A DNA stretch of 64,000 nucleotides from Bin87 sp034420475 (GCA_034420475.1 DAOULH010000089.1:1-64000); one strand, 5' to 3'; positions 8,017-17,434 are shown, counted from the stretch's first letter. A program made the numbers and translations. The notes: generated from the letters alone by a model not told the origin.

Positions 8017-8463
8017 TCACTCCGGCGGCAGCTTGGCAACGGTAAGCCAGAAGCCCTCGATCTTGCTGACGACGTCGATGAAGCGGTCCAGGTCAACGGG
8101 TTTGGTGACGTAGGCGTTGGCGTGGTGGTAGTAGGAATTGAGGATGTCGCCCTCGGCTTCCGAGGTGGTCATCACCACTATGGGTATGGACAGCAGGGCC
8201 GGGTCGGTCTTGACGTCTTCCAGCACCTCGCGGCCGCTTTTGCGGGGCAGGTTCAGGTCCAGGAGGATCAGGTCGGGCCGTGGGGCGTCGGAGTAGTTGC
8301 CCTGGCGTCTCAGAAAGGCCATGGCCTGCTCGCCGTCGCCCACCACGGACAGGTTGTTGGACACGCTGGCGTCGGCGAAGGCTTCGCGGGTGAGCCGCGC
8401 GTCGCCGGGGTTGTCTTCCACCAGGAGAATTTCTATGGCCCTGCGGCGTGATTGCTGTGTCAT
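8017..8463 (-). CDS. Single-domain response regulator (Rcp1-like), first of a pair
   Basis: 148 residues, starting at ATG 8463 behind GGAGAGGAGG. The receiver motifs are VEDNPGDARL, the phospho-acceptor in LILLDLNLPRKSG, MTTSEAEGD with the conserved T/S, and K in YVTKPVDLDRF. The Rcp1-type sequence YYHHANAYVTKP near the C-terminus is clear. There is no DNA-binding domain. It is closely related to the regulator at 7407-7901, so the two are a tandem duplication. It lies 76 bp downstream of the histidine kinase stop and is likely in the same operon. Confidence 0.9.
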   Translation of the reverse strand: MTQQSRRRAIEILLVEDNPGDARLTREAFADASVSNNLSVVGDGEQAMAFLRRQGNYSDAPRPDLILLDLNLPRKSGREVLEDVKTDPALLSIPIVVMTTSEAEGDILNSYYHHANAYVTKPVDLDRFIDVVSKIEGFWLTVAKLPPE

Positions 8464-8539
8464 CGCCTCCTCTCCTGCGCTGCGTGTCGGGGTTATGGCT
8501 GACGCTGGCACCGGTGCCCTATTATCGACGGAGTAGCGG

Positions 8540-9958
8540 TCAGTCGTCCGGCCCTCCCGGCACGGCGGCCAGTCCGGGGTCGGGAATCGAATCGAGGTCA
8601 ACGGGGATGGTGAAGAAGAAGGTCGCGCCGGCGTCGGGTTGGGATTCGACCCAGATGTTCCCGTGGTGCCGTTCCACGATCTTCTTGCAGACGGCCAGGC
8701 CGATGCCCGTGCCGGGGTACTGCCCGATCCCGTGCAGCCGTTGGAATACCTGGAAGATGCGGTCCGAGTACTGCGGGTCGATGCCGATGCCGTTGTCCTG
8801 GACTGAGAAGAGCCAGTCGCCGTCCCGCCGGGTAGCATCGACCCGGACGCGGGGCGGGCTGTCGCCCCGGAACTTGATGGCGTTGCCGATGAGGTTCTGG
8901 AGCAACTGCGCCAGTTGCGAGGCGTCGGCTGACAGGCTGGGCAGCGGCCCGGATCTGACCTCGGTGTCGCTCTCCGCGATAGCCACCTCCAGGTTTTGCA
9001 GCACCTGCTCCAGCACCGCCGGGCAGTCCGTGGGCTCGAAGGACGCGCCCCGGGTGCCCACCCGGGAGTAGGTGAGCAGGTCCTGGATCAGGGTCTGCAT
9101 CCGGGCGGCGCCGTCCACGGCGAAGGCGATGAAGTCGCTGGCGTCCTGGTCCAGGTTGGCCTTGTAGCGGCGTTCCAGCAGTTGCAGGTAGCTGGTGACC
9201 ATGCGCAGCGGTTCCTGGAGGTCGTGGGAGGCCACGTAGGCGAACTGCTCCAGCTCGGCGTTGGAGCGTTGCAGCTCCCGGGTCGCCTGGCGCAGCGCGC
9301 CGGTGAGCCGGCGCAGGTCCTCGTACACGTACTGCAGCTCGAAGGTGGCGGTGTAGAACTTGGCCAGCTGCACCAGCTGGTCCTCGTCCGCCTGGTCGAA
9401 TTCGCCCTCGAACTTGTCGCTGAGCTGCACCACCCCGATGAGCCCGCCGTCGCGGCGCAGCACGGGCACCGCCAGCCAGCCCGGCAGCGGCGGGTGCTCC
9501 AGGCCGTGGGCATTCTTGAGGTCGCTGAATCGCTTGAAGTCCGGATGATCGTAGAGCTCGTCCCGGGTCATCCGCACCGGCGCCCGGGTCTTGACCACCA
9601 GGCCCCAGATGCCGTCGCCCGTGGGCATCACGTCGTAGGCGTTGTAGTGAGCGTACTTCTCGGAGAAGGAGTGGGTGTGGATGGCCGCCTTGAAGTCGCC
9701 GTCGGGCACGTAGCTGAGGGCCGCCTGGTGGGCGCCGATCCGGAGCCGGGAAACCAGGGCCAGGCCGTGCAGCGCCTCGTGGAAGGTCTCGGAGCCGGCA
9801 ACGTCGGTCGCTCCGGTGTCGGCGCGCACGATGGGAGCGCGGCGTCCGCTCTCGTCCAGGGTGAGCCGGGTGCGCAGGGAGGCGACTTCCTGGTCGCGCT
9901 CGGCCAGCAGCGCGGTGAGGCGGGCCACTTCCTGCCGCAGGTCCTGCTGTGTGCTCAT
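8540..9958 (-). CDS. GAF-domain sensor histidine kinase
   Basis: 472 residues without membrane segments. A short coiled coil (1-35) leads into a GAF sensor domain (about 55-210). A second helical linker is followed by HisKA with H245 in ASHDLQEPLRM, then the ATPase domain with N-box NLIGNAIKF, G1 DNGIGID and G2 GTGIGLAVCKK. The SHDLQEPLRM form of the H-box is typical of phytochrome-related kinases, but the GAF domain has no Cys-His chromophore pair in the Cph1 position, so light sensing is not supported. A soluble ligand or redox signal is more likely. It heads an operon with two Rcp1-like regulators. Confidence 0.92.
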   Translation of the reverse strand: MSTQQDLRQEVARLTALLAERDQEVASLRTRLTLDESGRRAPIVRADTGATDVAGSETFHEALHGLALVSRLRIGAHQAALSYVPDGDFKAAIHTHSFSEKYAHYNAYDVMPTGDGIWGLVVKTRAPVRMTRDELYDHPDFKRFSDLKNAHGLEHPPLPGWLAVPVLRRDGGLIGVVQLSDKFEGEFDQADEDQLVQLAKFYTATFELQYVYEDLRRLTGALRQATRELQRSNAELEQFAYVASHDLQEPLRMVTSYLQLLERRYKANLDQDASDFIAFAVDGAARMQTLIQDLLTYSRVGTRGASFEPTDCPAVLEQVLQNLEVAIAESDTEVRSGPLPSLSADASQLAQLLQNLIGNAIKFRGDSPPRVRVDATRRDGDWLFSVQDNGIGIDPQYSDRIFQVFQRLHGIGQYPGTGIGLAVCKKIVERHHGNIWVESQPDAGATFFFTIPVDLDSIPDPGLAAVPGGPDD

Positions 9959-10194
9959 CGCCTTCGTCCCCCGACTGCTGGATCCATTATGCAGCCTGTG
10001 CGCGTAAACAACCCTTCATTATGGCGATACAAAGTATTGCAACGTACTATGAATGTCAACGCCTGAATCATGGCTCCTAGGGGTTTTGGAGTCCGAAATC
10101 TGATCGTAAATTTGGCTGGCGCCTAACGTTACCGTTATAGCAAGGTTCAAACCGCACCAGAATGGTGTTGTTGTGTTGCGATGTCGGCGATGTT

Positions 10195-11397
10195 TCAACT
10201 GTCCCACGACAGGACCCAGGTGTACGGCGATCTCTTGGCGACCACCCAATGACCGTCCGGCAGAGATCGTGGAGGAACGGTGAACGCGCGGATCCGCAGA
10301 TTGTGGATCGACGGGCGGCCTGTTTCATCCCAGCGGTCGAGGAGTCCGATCAACTCGGCGTACGCCGCATCATCCCCGTAGACCATCCCCAGGTCCGGGT
10401 GGCTGTCTGACAGCACGGCGGCGCTCATGATTTCGGCGTCAACCAGCGCATAACCGGCGCCTTGGAAAAGTCCATCGCCGGACTCCCAGTGCACTATGCT
10501 GATCCGTGGACTGGCCGTAAGGAACATGTAAAGGCCGGAGGAGAGGTCCTGAGTGTGAAATTGGCCCGCCAGGGAACGCTCTATATCCCGCAGGCGTCCG
10601 CCCGGGGCGAAAAGCCGATCCAGAAGATCGCGGTAGTCGGGGTCGTCCTGTTCCATCCCCAGGTACATTTGCGTGGCATCATGGGAATCACTCCCGACGG
10701 GGAAATAGCCCTCGGCTCGATCAGCGCTGCCGCGGATCGGGATGAACATGCACGGCGAGGCGGACAAACTTTCGAGCGCGTCGCCGCGTTTCTCCAGGGC
10801 CACGCTGAGACGGCAACCCCGGAACCACAGTGGGACCACCATGATCCCGCCGTCCCGCAACTGTTCAACCCAGTGGGGCGAAACATCCTGGGCGCCCACG
10901 GTAACCATGATGCGGTCGTAGGGCTGGCCCGGCGGGAATCCTTTGAACCCGTCCCGACACACGGCTACGACACCGTCATACCCCGCTTTGGACAGGTTGC
11001 CGGCCGCCTCGTCCACAATGTCCTGGTCGATGTCCACGGTGACGACGTGGCCGCTTTCGCCGGCGACATGAGCCAGGATGGCCGCGTTGTATCCGGTGCC
11101 GGCCCCGATTTCCAGTACCCGGCTGCCGGGTTCCAGGCGCAACTGCTCGGCCATGATGGCCATCATGGTGGGCTGGGTGGACGAACTGATGGGGATTCCC
11201 GCCTCCCAGCGAATGAAGACGGGCTGGTCAGCATAGGCCGCTTCGGTGTCGACGTTGGGCACGAACCGGTGGCGGGGCACGCTCGCGAACGCCTCGCGCA
11301 CCGATGGAGTGACGATGGCGCCTTTGGTAACGAGGTTTTCGACCAGCGCAAGGCGCAAATCCTCGGCCCGTTCATCAGACGTTGATCCACTCGGCAT
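10195..11397 (-). CDS. Extended protein-L-isoaspartate O-methyltransferase-like protein
   Basis: 400 residues from ATG 11397, which follows GGGAGAG. The first 210 residues are a PIMT fold: SSSTQP around S72 (active-site loop), SAM motif I VLEIGAGTGYN at 94-104, acidic post-I VTVDID, and post-motif YDRIMVTVGA. PIMT enzymes methylate isoaspartate in damaged proteins using S-adenosylmethionine. Typical Pcm proteins are about 210 residues, and this one has roughly 190 more, with LLDRWDETGRPSIHNLRI near the end. Such extensions occur in PIMT homologues associated with ribosomal peptides (FxLD-type and OlvSA-like), so a repair role is not certain. No precursor peptide gene was seen next to it. Confidence 0.82.
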   Translation of the reverse strand: MPSGSTSDERAEDLRLALVENLVTKGAIVTPSVREAFASVPRHRFVPNVDTEAAYADQPVFIRWEAGIPISSSTQPTMMAIMAEQLRLEPGSRVLEIGAGTGYNAAILAHVAGESGHVVTVDIDQDIVDEAAGNLSKAGYDGVVAVCRDGFKGFPPGQPYDRIMVTVGAQDVSPHWVEQLRDGGIMVVPLWFRGCRLSVALEKRGDALESLSASPCMFIPIRGSADRAEGYFPVGSDSHDATQMYLGMEQDDPDYRDLLDRLFAPGGRLRDIERSLAGQFHTQDLSSGLYMFLTASPRISIVHWESGDGLFQGAGYALVDAEIMSAAVLSDSHPDLGMVYGDDAAYAELIGLLDRWDETGRPSIHNLRIRAFTVPPRSLPDGHWVVAKRSPYTWVLSWDS

Positions 11398-11621
11398 ACT
11401 CTCTCCCTGTAGGCCCCAAGGAACCGGAGATTGCGAGACGCGACATCGGCATGATCGCAACTTCGCCGTTTTTGACGCTGAATATCACGCGGTAATGCCG
11501 ACCCTCAAGCGCCGATGACTGCTGTTGGCAAGCGCAATTACCTGGTTAATCAACTCTACACGTCATTCCCACTGGTTGATACAATACCGCCAATCCCCAA
11601 CCACAGGCGACGGATTGACCC

Positions 11622-12497
11622 ATGCCCACCCCCAAAGACTGCCATATCGACTTGCGCGGCCTGACCTTCCACTACCGTGACTGGGGAGGCGACGGGCGGC
11701 CGGTTCTGCTGCTGCACGGGCTGGCGTCAACCTGCCACATCTGGGACCTGGTGGCGCCGTTGCTGGCGCAGGAGTTCCGCGTGGTTGCGCTGGACCAGAG
11801 GGGCCACGGTCAGTCGGCCCAGGTGGACGACGGTTACGACTTTGCCACCGTGTCGGGTGACGCGGCGGCGTTCATCGGATTGCTGGAGTGGGAGAAACCC
11901 GTGATTGTGGGCCACTCCTGGGGGGCGGACGTTGCGCTGGAACTGGCGGCGGCCAAGCCGGACCTGGCAGCAGGCTTGATTTTCGTGGACGGCGGCACCA
12001 TCGAGCCGTCGGCCCGGCCCGGCTGGTCCCCGGAGCAGGCTCGGCAGGATATGGCTCCGCCCATCTTCACGGGGTTTACGCCCGACATGATGCGGCAGCG
12101 CGTGGTCGATGGCGCGCGCTTCGGGCCCAATCCCTCGGAAACGGTGATCCAGGCCGTGCTGGCCAACTTCCGCGTGCTGGAGGACGGAACCATCCAGTCC
12201 AACCTGCGCCGGGAGAACCACCTGCGGATCATCGACGCGCTGTGGGACCACAAGCCGTCGCAACTCTACCCCACGCTGCAATGTCCCGTGCTGATGCTGC
12301 CGGCGCGGCAGTCTGCGCCCGACGCCATGGACCGGCGCTTCCGACGGGAGGAGTCTATCGCCAAAGCGGCGTCGCTGTTGCCGGTGAGCAAGACCGTCTG
12401 GCTGGAAGACAGCATCCACGACGTGCCATTGCAGCGCCCCGAACTGGTGGCGAGCGCCATCCGGGAGCACATATTGGGCGGGTTTTTCGACTGCTGA
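11622..12497 (+). CDS. Alpha/beta-fold hydrolase
   Basis: 291 residues. Oxyanion segment LLLHGLAST is at 29-37. The nucleophile S99 sits in VGHSWGAD, a standard G-x-S-x-G elbow, and the catalytic histidine is in SIHDVPLQRP near residue 268. The N-terminal RDWGGDGRPV and DQRGHGQS blocks are typical of epoxide-hydrolase/dehalogenase-like and C-C-bond hydrolases. Soluble, no signal peptide. The substrate cannot be predicted. It is a single plus-strand gene, divergent from the methyltransferase. Confidence 0.9.
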   Translation: MPTPKDCHIDLRGLTFHYRDWGGDGRPVLLLHGLASTCHIWDLVAPLLAQEFRVVALDQRGHGQSAQVDDGYDFATVSGDAAAFIGLLEWEKPVIVGHSWGADVALELAAAKPDLAAGLIFVDGGTIEPSARPGWSPEQARQDMAPPIFTGFTPDMMRQRVVDGARFGPNPSETVIQAVLANFRVLEDGTIQSNLRRENHLRIIDALWDHKPSQLYPTLQCPVLMLPARQSAPDAMDRRFRREESIAKAASLLPVSKTVWLEDSIHDVPLQRPELVASAIREHILGGFFDC

Positions 12498-12572
12498 AGC
12501 CGACACGTCACCGCCGGGCACTGCTAGAATGTTGCGCAATACCCGCAGTTGCTTGATATTTGGAGGGATGGG

Positions 12573-13022
12573 ATGACTCCGCTGCTTGCTACGTTGTTCG
12601 CCGTTTATGCCGCTCTGGTCGCCACGGTAGTGGCCGCGTTGACCGCAATATGGGCTAGGCTCTATAGCCTGGCCAGAGAGCGTGGCGCGCTGCAGACTGA
12701 ACTCGCCGGCCTCCGAACGGAGATCAGCTACATTAACGAGAACGTATCCCGGCTCAGCACCGAAGTCGGGCGTCTGGACGCGAAGATCGACAGCAGGTGT
12801 GAACTGCTGGACCAAAAAATTGATGCTTTGCGTGGGCAGGTCGAAAGAGGCAACGAAGCGTTGCGGGAAGAAATGCGCCGCAGCAACGAAGCGTTGCGGG
12901 AAGATATGCACCGCAACACCGAACGAATTTTGTCGGCCCTCGCCAACCACTCGCATCAGGACGGCAGCCCGCCGGTGTTTGCGGCTCCACCCGACGCGGA
13001 GGCGGTGGCAGCCGACAATTAA
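12573..13022 (+). CDS. Small membrane-anchored coiled-coil protein
   Basis: 149 residues from ATG 12573, with GGAGG 7 nt upstream. One N-terminal transmembrane helix (about residues 5-28) is followed by a long heptad-rich region with an internal repeat (NEALREEMRRSNEALREDM). The C-terminal tail SALANHSHQDGSPPVFAAPP is short and proline-rich. The tail clearly matches that of the protein at 37527-38129 (ALVNHTHNANGQAVF), although the coiled-coil parts differ in length, so the two are paralogues. No function is known. The cytoplasmic coiled coil may mediate oligomerisation. Confidence 0.72.
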   Translation: MTPLLATLFAVYAALVATVVAALTAIWARLYSLARERGALQTELAGLRTEISYINENVSRLSTEVGRLDAKIDSRCELLDQKIDALRGQVERGNEALREEMRRSNEALREDMHRNTERILSALANHSHQDGSPPVFAAPPDAEAVAADN

Positions 13023-13085
13023 TCGGCGATAGATCAGCAACTTCCCCTCCGTTAGAAATCGTCAACACGACACAGGAGGCTGATT

Positions 13086-13961
13086 ATGACCACCGTAGGA
13101 TCCGGAAAGTACACCTACGTCCTCGAAGAGAACTGGGCGCACCTGCCCGAGGGCATGACCATGGGCAACGCCTCGGCGGTGGCCACCGACTCGCAGGACC
13201 GGGTCTATGTGTTCCAGCGGAAAGACCCGCCGGTGCTGATCTTCGGGCCGGGCGGCAACTACCTCGGCTCCTGGGGTGTCCGCGCCATCGACGAGGCCCA
13301 TGGCATCTACATCCAGGACGACATCGTGTACATCACCGACCGCACCGACTCGGTGTGCGTCATCTTCACGCTGGATGGCAAGCCCTTGCAGGTCATCGGT
13401 GACCGCGGCGTCCACTCCGATACCGGCTGCGAGGTGCCCGGCGAGGTCTGCCCGCGCTCGGCCGGCCCGTTCAACTATCCCACCGAGATCGTGCCCGCGC
13501 CCAACGGCGACCTGTATGTTTCCGACGGGTATCGCAACGCCCGCGTGCACCGCTTCTCCAGGGATGGCCAACTCAAGCAGTCCTGGGGTGAGCCGGGCAA
13601 GGGCGGCCCGGGCGAGTTCCACCTGCCCCACAGCATCGTGGCGCATCCCAACGGCAACCTCTACCTGTGCGACCGCGAGAACAACCGCATGCAGATCTAT
13701 TCGCCGGACGGCGAGCATCTCGCCATGTGGGAGGACATGCGCCGGCCGCTGGACATCTCCATCGACAGCGAGGGCAACCTGGTCATCAGCGAGGGCGGGG
13801 CCAATGGTATGTCGCCCCGGGTGAGCATCATGGATCCGGACGGCAACGTGCTGGCCCGCTGGGACTCCCAATCCGCCCACGGCAGCTGGGTGGACCCCCA
13901 CGGCAACATCTACATGGCCCTGGGCGCCCAGGAGCGCGTGGACAAGTACGTGCGGCAGTAA
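13086..13961 (+). CDS. NHL-repeat beta-propeller, peptidyl-amidoglycolate-lyase-like
   Basis: 291 residues with repeated propeller strands: DSQDRVYVFQR, PNGDLYVSDGYRNARVHRFS, PNGNLYLCDRENNRMQIY and SEGNLVISEGG, i.e. NHL-type blades as in the lyase part of peptidylglycine alpha-amidating enzymes and in SMP-30-like proteins. No signal peptide is evident, so the bacterial homologue probably acts in the cytoplasm or is a binding propeller. AGGAGG lies 6 nt before ATG 13086. A perfect 26-bp palindrome follows the stop. Substrate unknown. Confidence 0.82.
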   Translation: MTTVGSGKYTYVLEENWAHLPEGMTMGNASAVATDSQDRVYVFQRKDPPVLIFGPGGNYLGSWGVRAIDEAHGIYIQDDIVYITDRTDSVCVIFTLDGKPLQVIGDRGVHSDTGCEVPGEVCPRSAGPFNYPTEIVPAPNGDLYVSDGYRNARVHRFSRDGQLKQSWGEPGKGGPGEFHLPHSIVAHPNGNLYLCDRENNRMQIYSPDGEHLAMWEDMRRPLDISIDSEGNLVISEGGANGMSPRVSIMDPDGNVLARWDSQSAHGSWVDPHGNIYMALGAQERVDKYVRQ

Positions 13962-13969
13962 GCGTTTAA

Positions 13970-13995
13970 GCCGGTCCGGGCATGCCCGGACCGGC
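13970..13995. terminator. Perfect 26-bp palindrome after the propeller gene
   Basis: GCCGGTCCGGGCA and its complement form an uninterrupted palindrome 9 bp after the stop codon. It lacks a T-tract, so it may slow or end transcription in a factor-dependent way. Confidence 0.55.
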
Positions 13996-14103
13996 CGCGC
14001 CGCGTTACCCGAGTGTGCTACAATCATTGCCTGTTTGTAACCAATCGAGCCGTTGGGTTGTCCCAACACCGAGCCTAATGCGCCACACGGCAAGTCGGTA
14101 ATC

Positions 14104-14463
14104 ATGAAAGCATCTGAACTCATCACCCCCGAAGTGAACGAAAACATCCCCGAATTCGGGCCTGGCGACACGGTTCGCGTCAACTTCCGGATTCGCGAGG
14201 GCGCCCGCGAGCGCGTGCAGGCCTTTCAGGGCGTTTGCATCCGGCGCACCCACGGCACCGGGCCGGCGGCTAACTTTACCGTGCGCCGCATTACCGCCGG
14301 CATCGGCATCGAGCGTGTCTTCCCGCTGCACTCCCCGCTGATCGAATCGCTGGAAGTCACGCGGCAGGGCAAGGTGCGGCGGGCCAAGCTCTATTACCTG
14401 CGAGGACGCCAGGGACGCGCCGCGCGCATCAAGGAACGGACGAACTACCGCACCAATCGGTAG
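14104..14463 (+). CDS. rplS: 50S ribosomal protein L19
   Basis: 119 residues, starting at ATG 14104 (MKASELITPEV). The L19 pattern is unmistakable: GDTVRVNFRIREGARERVQ, FQGVCIRRTHG, FTVRRITAGIGIERVFPLHSP, and RAKLYYLRGRQGRAARIKER at the end. L19 sits at the 30S-50S interface and supports bridge B8. In many bacteria it is preceded by rimM and trmD, but here it stands alone, followed by priA. Confidence 0.97.
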   Translation: MKASELITPEVNENIPEFGPGDTVRVNFRIREGARERVQAFQGVCIRRTHGTGPAANFTVRRITAGIGIERVFPLHSPLIESLEVTRQGKVRRAKLYYLRGRQGRAARIKERTNYRTNR

Positions 14464-14588
14464 GCGACATACCCGAAACGTTGACCGCCGCCCGCTGCCT
14501 CTTCCGGCGCGGTTGCGGCGGTTTCGCATTTGCATATCCTGCGACTCACGCGGATCTAGATAGACGAGGTGGATGACGAGGTCTCACC

Positions 14589-17027
14589 GTGAACTACGCC
14601 GACGTCGCCATAGACGCGGACTGGATCCCGCCGGGCAAAACGTTTTCCTATCGCATACCCCGTCATCTTGCGGTGGAGCCAGGGCAACTGGTCTGGGTCC
14701 AATTCGGCCGCAACATCGTGCAGGGGTTGGTCCTCAGCCTGGCGGACGCATCGGCGGTGTCTGAGGAAGAAACACGGGACATCCTGCACCCGGTGGAGCC
14801 GTCCCCGCTGGTTGGTTCGCTGGGGCTGGAGCTGGCGGAATGGCTGGGGCAAACCTACCGTTGCGCCCCCTTCGAGGCTGTCGCGCCGATGCTGCCACCG
14901 GGCTTTCGCGCCCAACAGCGGTCACGATTGACTGCGATCTCCGGCCTTGACGATGCCGGTGATTTGGCGTCTTTCCGTGAAACTACGCAAGCCGCGTGGC
15001 AGGAACTGGCCGGCTCCTCCGGGGCCTGGGAGGAAATCACGTTCCTGAAGCGGATTGATCCGAGCCGCGCCGACGTGGCCCGACGGGAATTGCAACGGCT
15101 GGTGTCCCGCGGCCTGGTACGCAAGGAGGTCAGCCTGCCGCGACCCCGATCCCATCGTTATCGCCGTTTCCTGATACCCGGCCATCATCCCGACGCGGGA
15201 GGGAAGGAGGTGGCTGCTCCGCAGGCGCGGGCCACTCGGCAGGTGGAACTGCTGGCTGCGGTGCGTGAGGCGGAGGCCGGCTACGAAACCACGGGAGTGG
15301 GACCCGCAGCCGACGCCCTCCTCCAGCGCGGTCTGGTGGGCGAGGAATGGCAGCGGGTGCGCCCCGAGGTTCCTTCGGGGGTCGAGCCGTCGCATCCCGC
15401 TCCCGCCGCGCTGACGGCCGCTCAATCGGACGCCCTGGCCGGCATCACCGCCGCGCTGGATGATCCCGGCCTCCTGCCGCGCAGTTTTCTGCTTCACGGC
15501 GTTACCGGCAGCGGCAAGACCGAGGTGTACCTGCGCGCCATTGCCCACGCGGTGGAGCAGGGCAAGCAGGCGATTTACCTGGTGCCGGAGATCGCGCTGA
15601 CCCCGCAGACGGTCGGCATGGTGAATGATCGCTTCCCCGGCCGCGTTGCCGTCCTGCACCACCGCCTCACCGAGCGGCAACGGTTCGAGCAGTGGTGGAA
15701 CATTCGTGACGGGTTGGCCGACGTGGTCGTGGGGCCGCGCAGCGCCCTGTTCGCTCCCGCGGTCAATCTCGGCATCATCATCGTCGACGAGGAACACGAG
15801 CCGGCGTACAAGCAGGACGAGCACCCTCCCTACTATCACGCGCGCGACTCCGCCCTGGCGCTGGCTCGCCGCTCCGGCGCGGTGGTGGTGATGGGTTCAG
15901 CGACCCCTGACGTGAGCACGTACTTCGAGGCGACACGCGGCCGGCATCACCTGCTGCGGTTGCCGGAGCGGGTGCCGCGCCCCGACGGACACGCTACGCC
16001 TTTGCCGGCAATCAGCGTGGTCGATATGCGCCGGGAACTCCGGGATGGAAACCGCAGCGTTTTCAGCCGCCCTCTTACCGAAGCCCTGGACGCGACGATA
16101 ACCGGCGGACAGCAGGCGATCCTATTTCTCAACCGCCGGGGCAGCGCAGCGTTCATGCAGTGCCGTGACTGCGGGTGTGTGATCAATTGCAGCCGGTGCT
16201 CCGTGTCCTACGCCTTTCATCGTGAGTCGGGTCGGCTGATCTGTCACTACTGCAACCGGCAACGGCGGTTGCCCCGGGCCTGCCCGCAATGTCGTGGCGG
16301 TCGAATTCGGGAGATGGGCGCCGGCACCGAGACGATCACTTCCGAGTTGCAGGAGCGCTATCCCGGCGTCGCCGTGGAACGGTGGGACTCGGACTCGGTC
16401 CGGAACCCGCAGGAGTTGGAAGCGGCGATGGAACGCCTGGCCGGAGGACAGGCGCAGATCCTGGTGGGCACCCAGATGGTGGCCCGCGGGCTGGATCTGC
16501 CGAACGTCACGCTGTCGGCCGTGCTGCTGGCGGACCTGGGACTGAACCTGCCGGATTTTCGCGCCGGCGAGCGGGCGTTCGCCCTGCTCTGCCAGGTGGC
16601 GGGACGGTCCGGCCGGGGCCATGAGCCCGGCCGGGCGATCATCCAGACCTACCAGCCGGACCACTACGCCATCGCCGCTGCCGCTGAGCAGGACTATGCT
16701 ACGTTCTACGGCATCGAAATCGCCGCCAGGCAACTCCAGGGCAACCCGCCCTTCAACCGGCTCGCCCAGGTGCTTTGCGTCGATCTCAGCGTGCGCGCCG
16801 CACAGCAGACCCTGGGAGAGTTGGCCCAGTCCTGGCGGGAGCAGGCCGCTCGCGAAGGACGAACGGACATTGACATAATCGGTCCGACGCCCTGCCTGCC
16901 CGAGCGCGTTCGCGGCCGGTACCGCTGGCGACTGCTGCTGCGCGGCCGCAGGATCTGGCAGTTCCTGGAAGGGCGCGCCGTTCCGAGAAACTGCCGGATT
17001 GACGTCGACCCGGTGCGGCTGGACTAA
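14589..17027 (+). CDS. priA: Primosomal protein N' (PriA helicase)
   Basis: 812 residues, starting at GTG 14589 with GAGG upstream. PriA reloads the replisome at stalled forks. The N-terminal DNA-binding domain (1-105) begins with the typical PGKTFSYRIP block. Helicase motif I GVTGSGKTE is at 304-312, DEEHE at 400-404, and GSATPD at 435-440. Eight zinc-binding cysteines are at about 524, 527, 533, 536, 551, 554, 564 and 567. The C-terminal helicase lobe contains GTQMVARGLDLPNVTL. Length is slightly above the E. coli protein. It is the gene after rplS. Confidence 0.97.
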   Translation: MNYADVAIDADWIPPGKTFSYRIPRHLAVEPGQLVWVQFGRNIVQGLVLSLADASAVSEEETRDILHPVEPSPLVGSLGLELAEWLGQTYRCAPFEAVAPMLPPGFRAQQRSRLTAISGLDDAGDLASFRETTQAAWQELAGSSGAWEEITFLKRIDPSRADVARRELQRLVSRGLVRKEVSLPRPRSHRYRRFLIPGHHPDAGGKEVAAPQARATRQVELLAAVREAEAGYETTGVGPAADALLQRGLVGEEWQRVRPEVPSGVEPSHPAPAALTAAQSDALAGITAALDDPGLLPRSFLLHGVTGSGKTEVYLRAIAHAVEQGKQAIYLVPEIALTPQTVGMVNDRFPGRVAVLHHRLTERQRFEQWWNIRDGLADVVVGPRSALFAPAVNLGIIIVDEEHEPAYKQDEHPPYYHARDSALALARRSGAVVVMGSATPDVSTYFEATRGRHHLLRLPERVPRPDGHATPLPAISVVDMRRELRDGNRSVFSRPLTEALDATITGGQQAILFLNRRGSAAFMQCRDCGCVINCSRCSVSYAFHRESGRLICHYCNRQRRLPRACPQCRGGRIREMGAGTETITSELQERYPGVAVERWDSDSVRNPQELEAAMERLAGGQAQILVGTQMVARGLDLPNVTLSAVLLADLGLNLPDFRAGERAFALLCQVAGRSGRGHEPGRAIIQTYQPDHYAIAAAAEQDYATFYGIEIAARQLQGNPPFNRLAQVLCVDLSVRAAQQTLGELAQSWREQAAREGRTDIDIIGPTPCLPERVRGRYRWRLLLRGRRIWQFLEGRAVPRNCRIDVDPVRLD

Positions 17028-17156
17028 AGCCGTCCGCTGGAGGTGCGATAATGGCGTCCGCGATATTGACAACCTGAACGATTTTGGTGTATCAATCCGA
17101 TACTGCTTGCGCAACCAATTTGATAATTGGCAGCCTCGCCAACGGAGGAGGAGACC

Positions 17157-17408
17157 ATGCCCGACATCTACTACGCTAGGCCCAGCAATTTCCTTTCCGA
17201 TCCCCGAGACCGCACGGTGATTGTGGGAGAATCTGAGGACGAAGTACTCCAGAAGATGTTTGAGTACTTGTCCAGCCCTGAGGCTCAGGCACGCTACCCC
17301 GGCGTGGATGATCCGAAAGAGCTCGAGAACAACATCCGGACGTGCATCTTCAAGAAGGGCACCAAGGCCATCCACAACCGCCCGCCGGATGCGGAACCGG
17401 TCAAGTAG
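17157..17408 (+). CDS. Small conserved-looking hypothetical protein
   Basis: 83 residues. ATG 17157 is preferred because GGAGGAGGAG stands right before it. The sequence is soluble and mixed in charge (DRTVIVGESEDEVLQKMFEY; KELENNIRTCIFKKGTKAI), with no family I recognise. A GC-rich hairpin at 17435-17464 follows the stop. A well-placed ribosome-binding site and terminator make it a likely real single-gene unit. Confidence 0.6.
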   Translation: MPDIYYARPSNFLSDPRDRTVIVGESEDEVLQKMFEYLSSPEAQARYPGVDDPKELENNIRTCIFKKGTKAIHNRPPDAEPVK

Positions 17409-17434
17409 CCGGAAGAAGTACCCGTTGCCATTCG

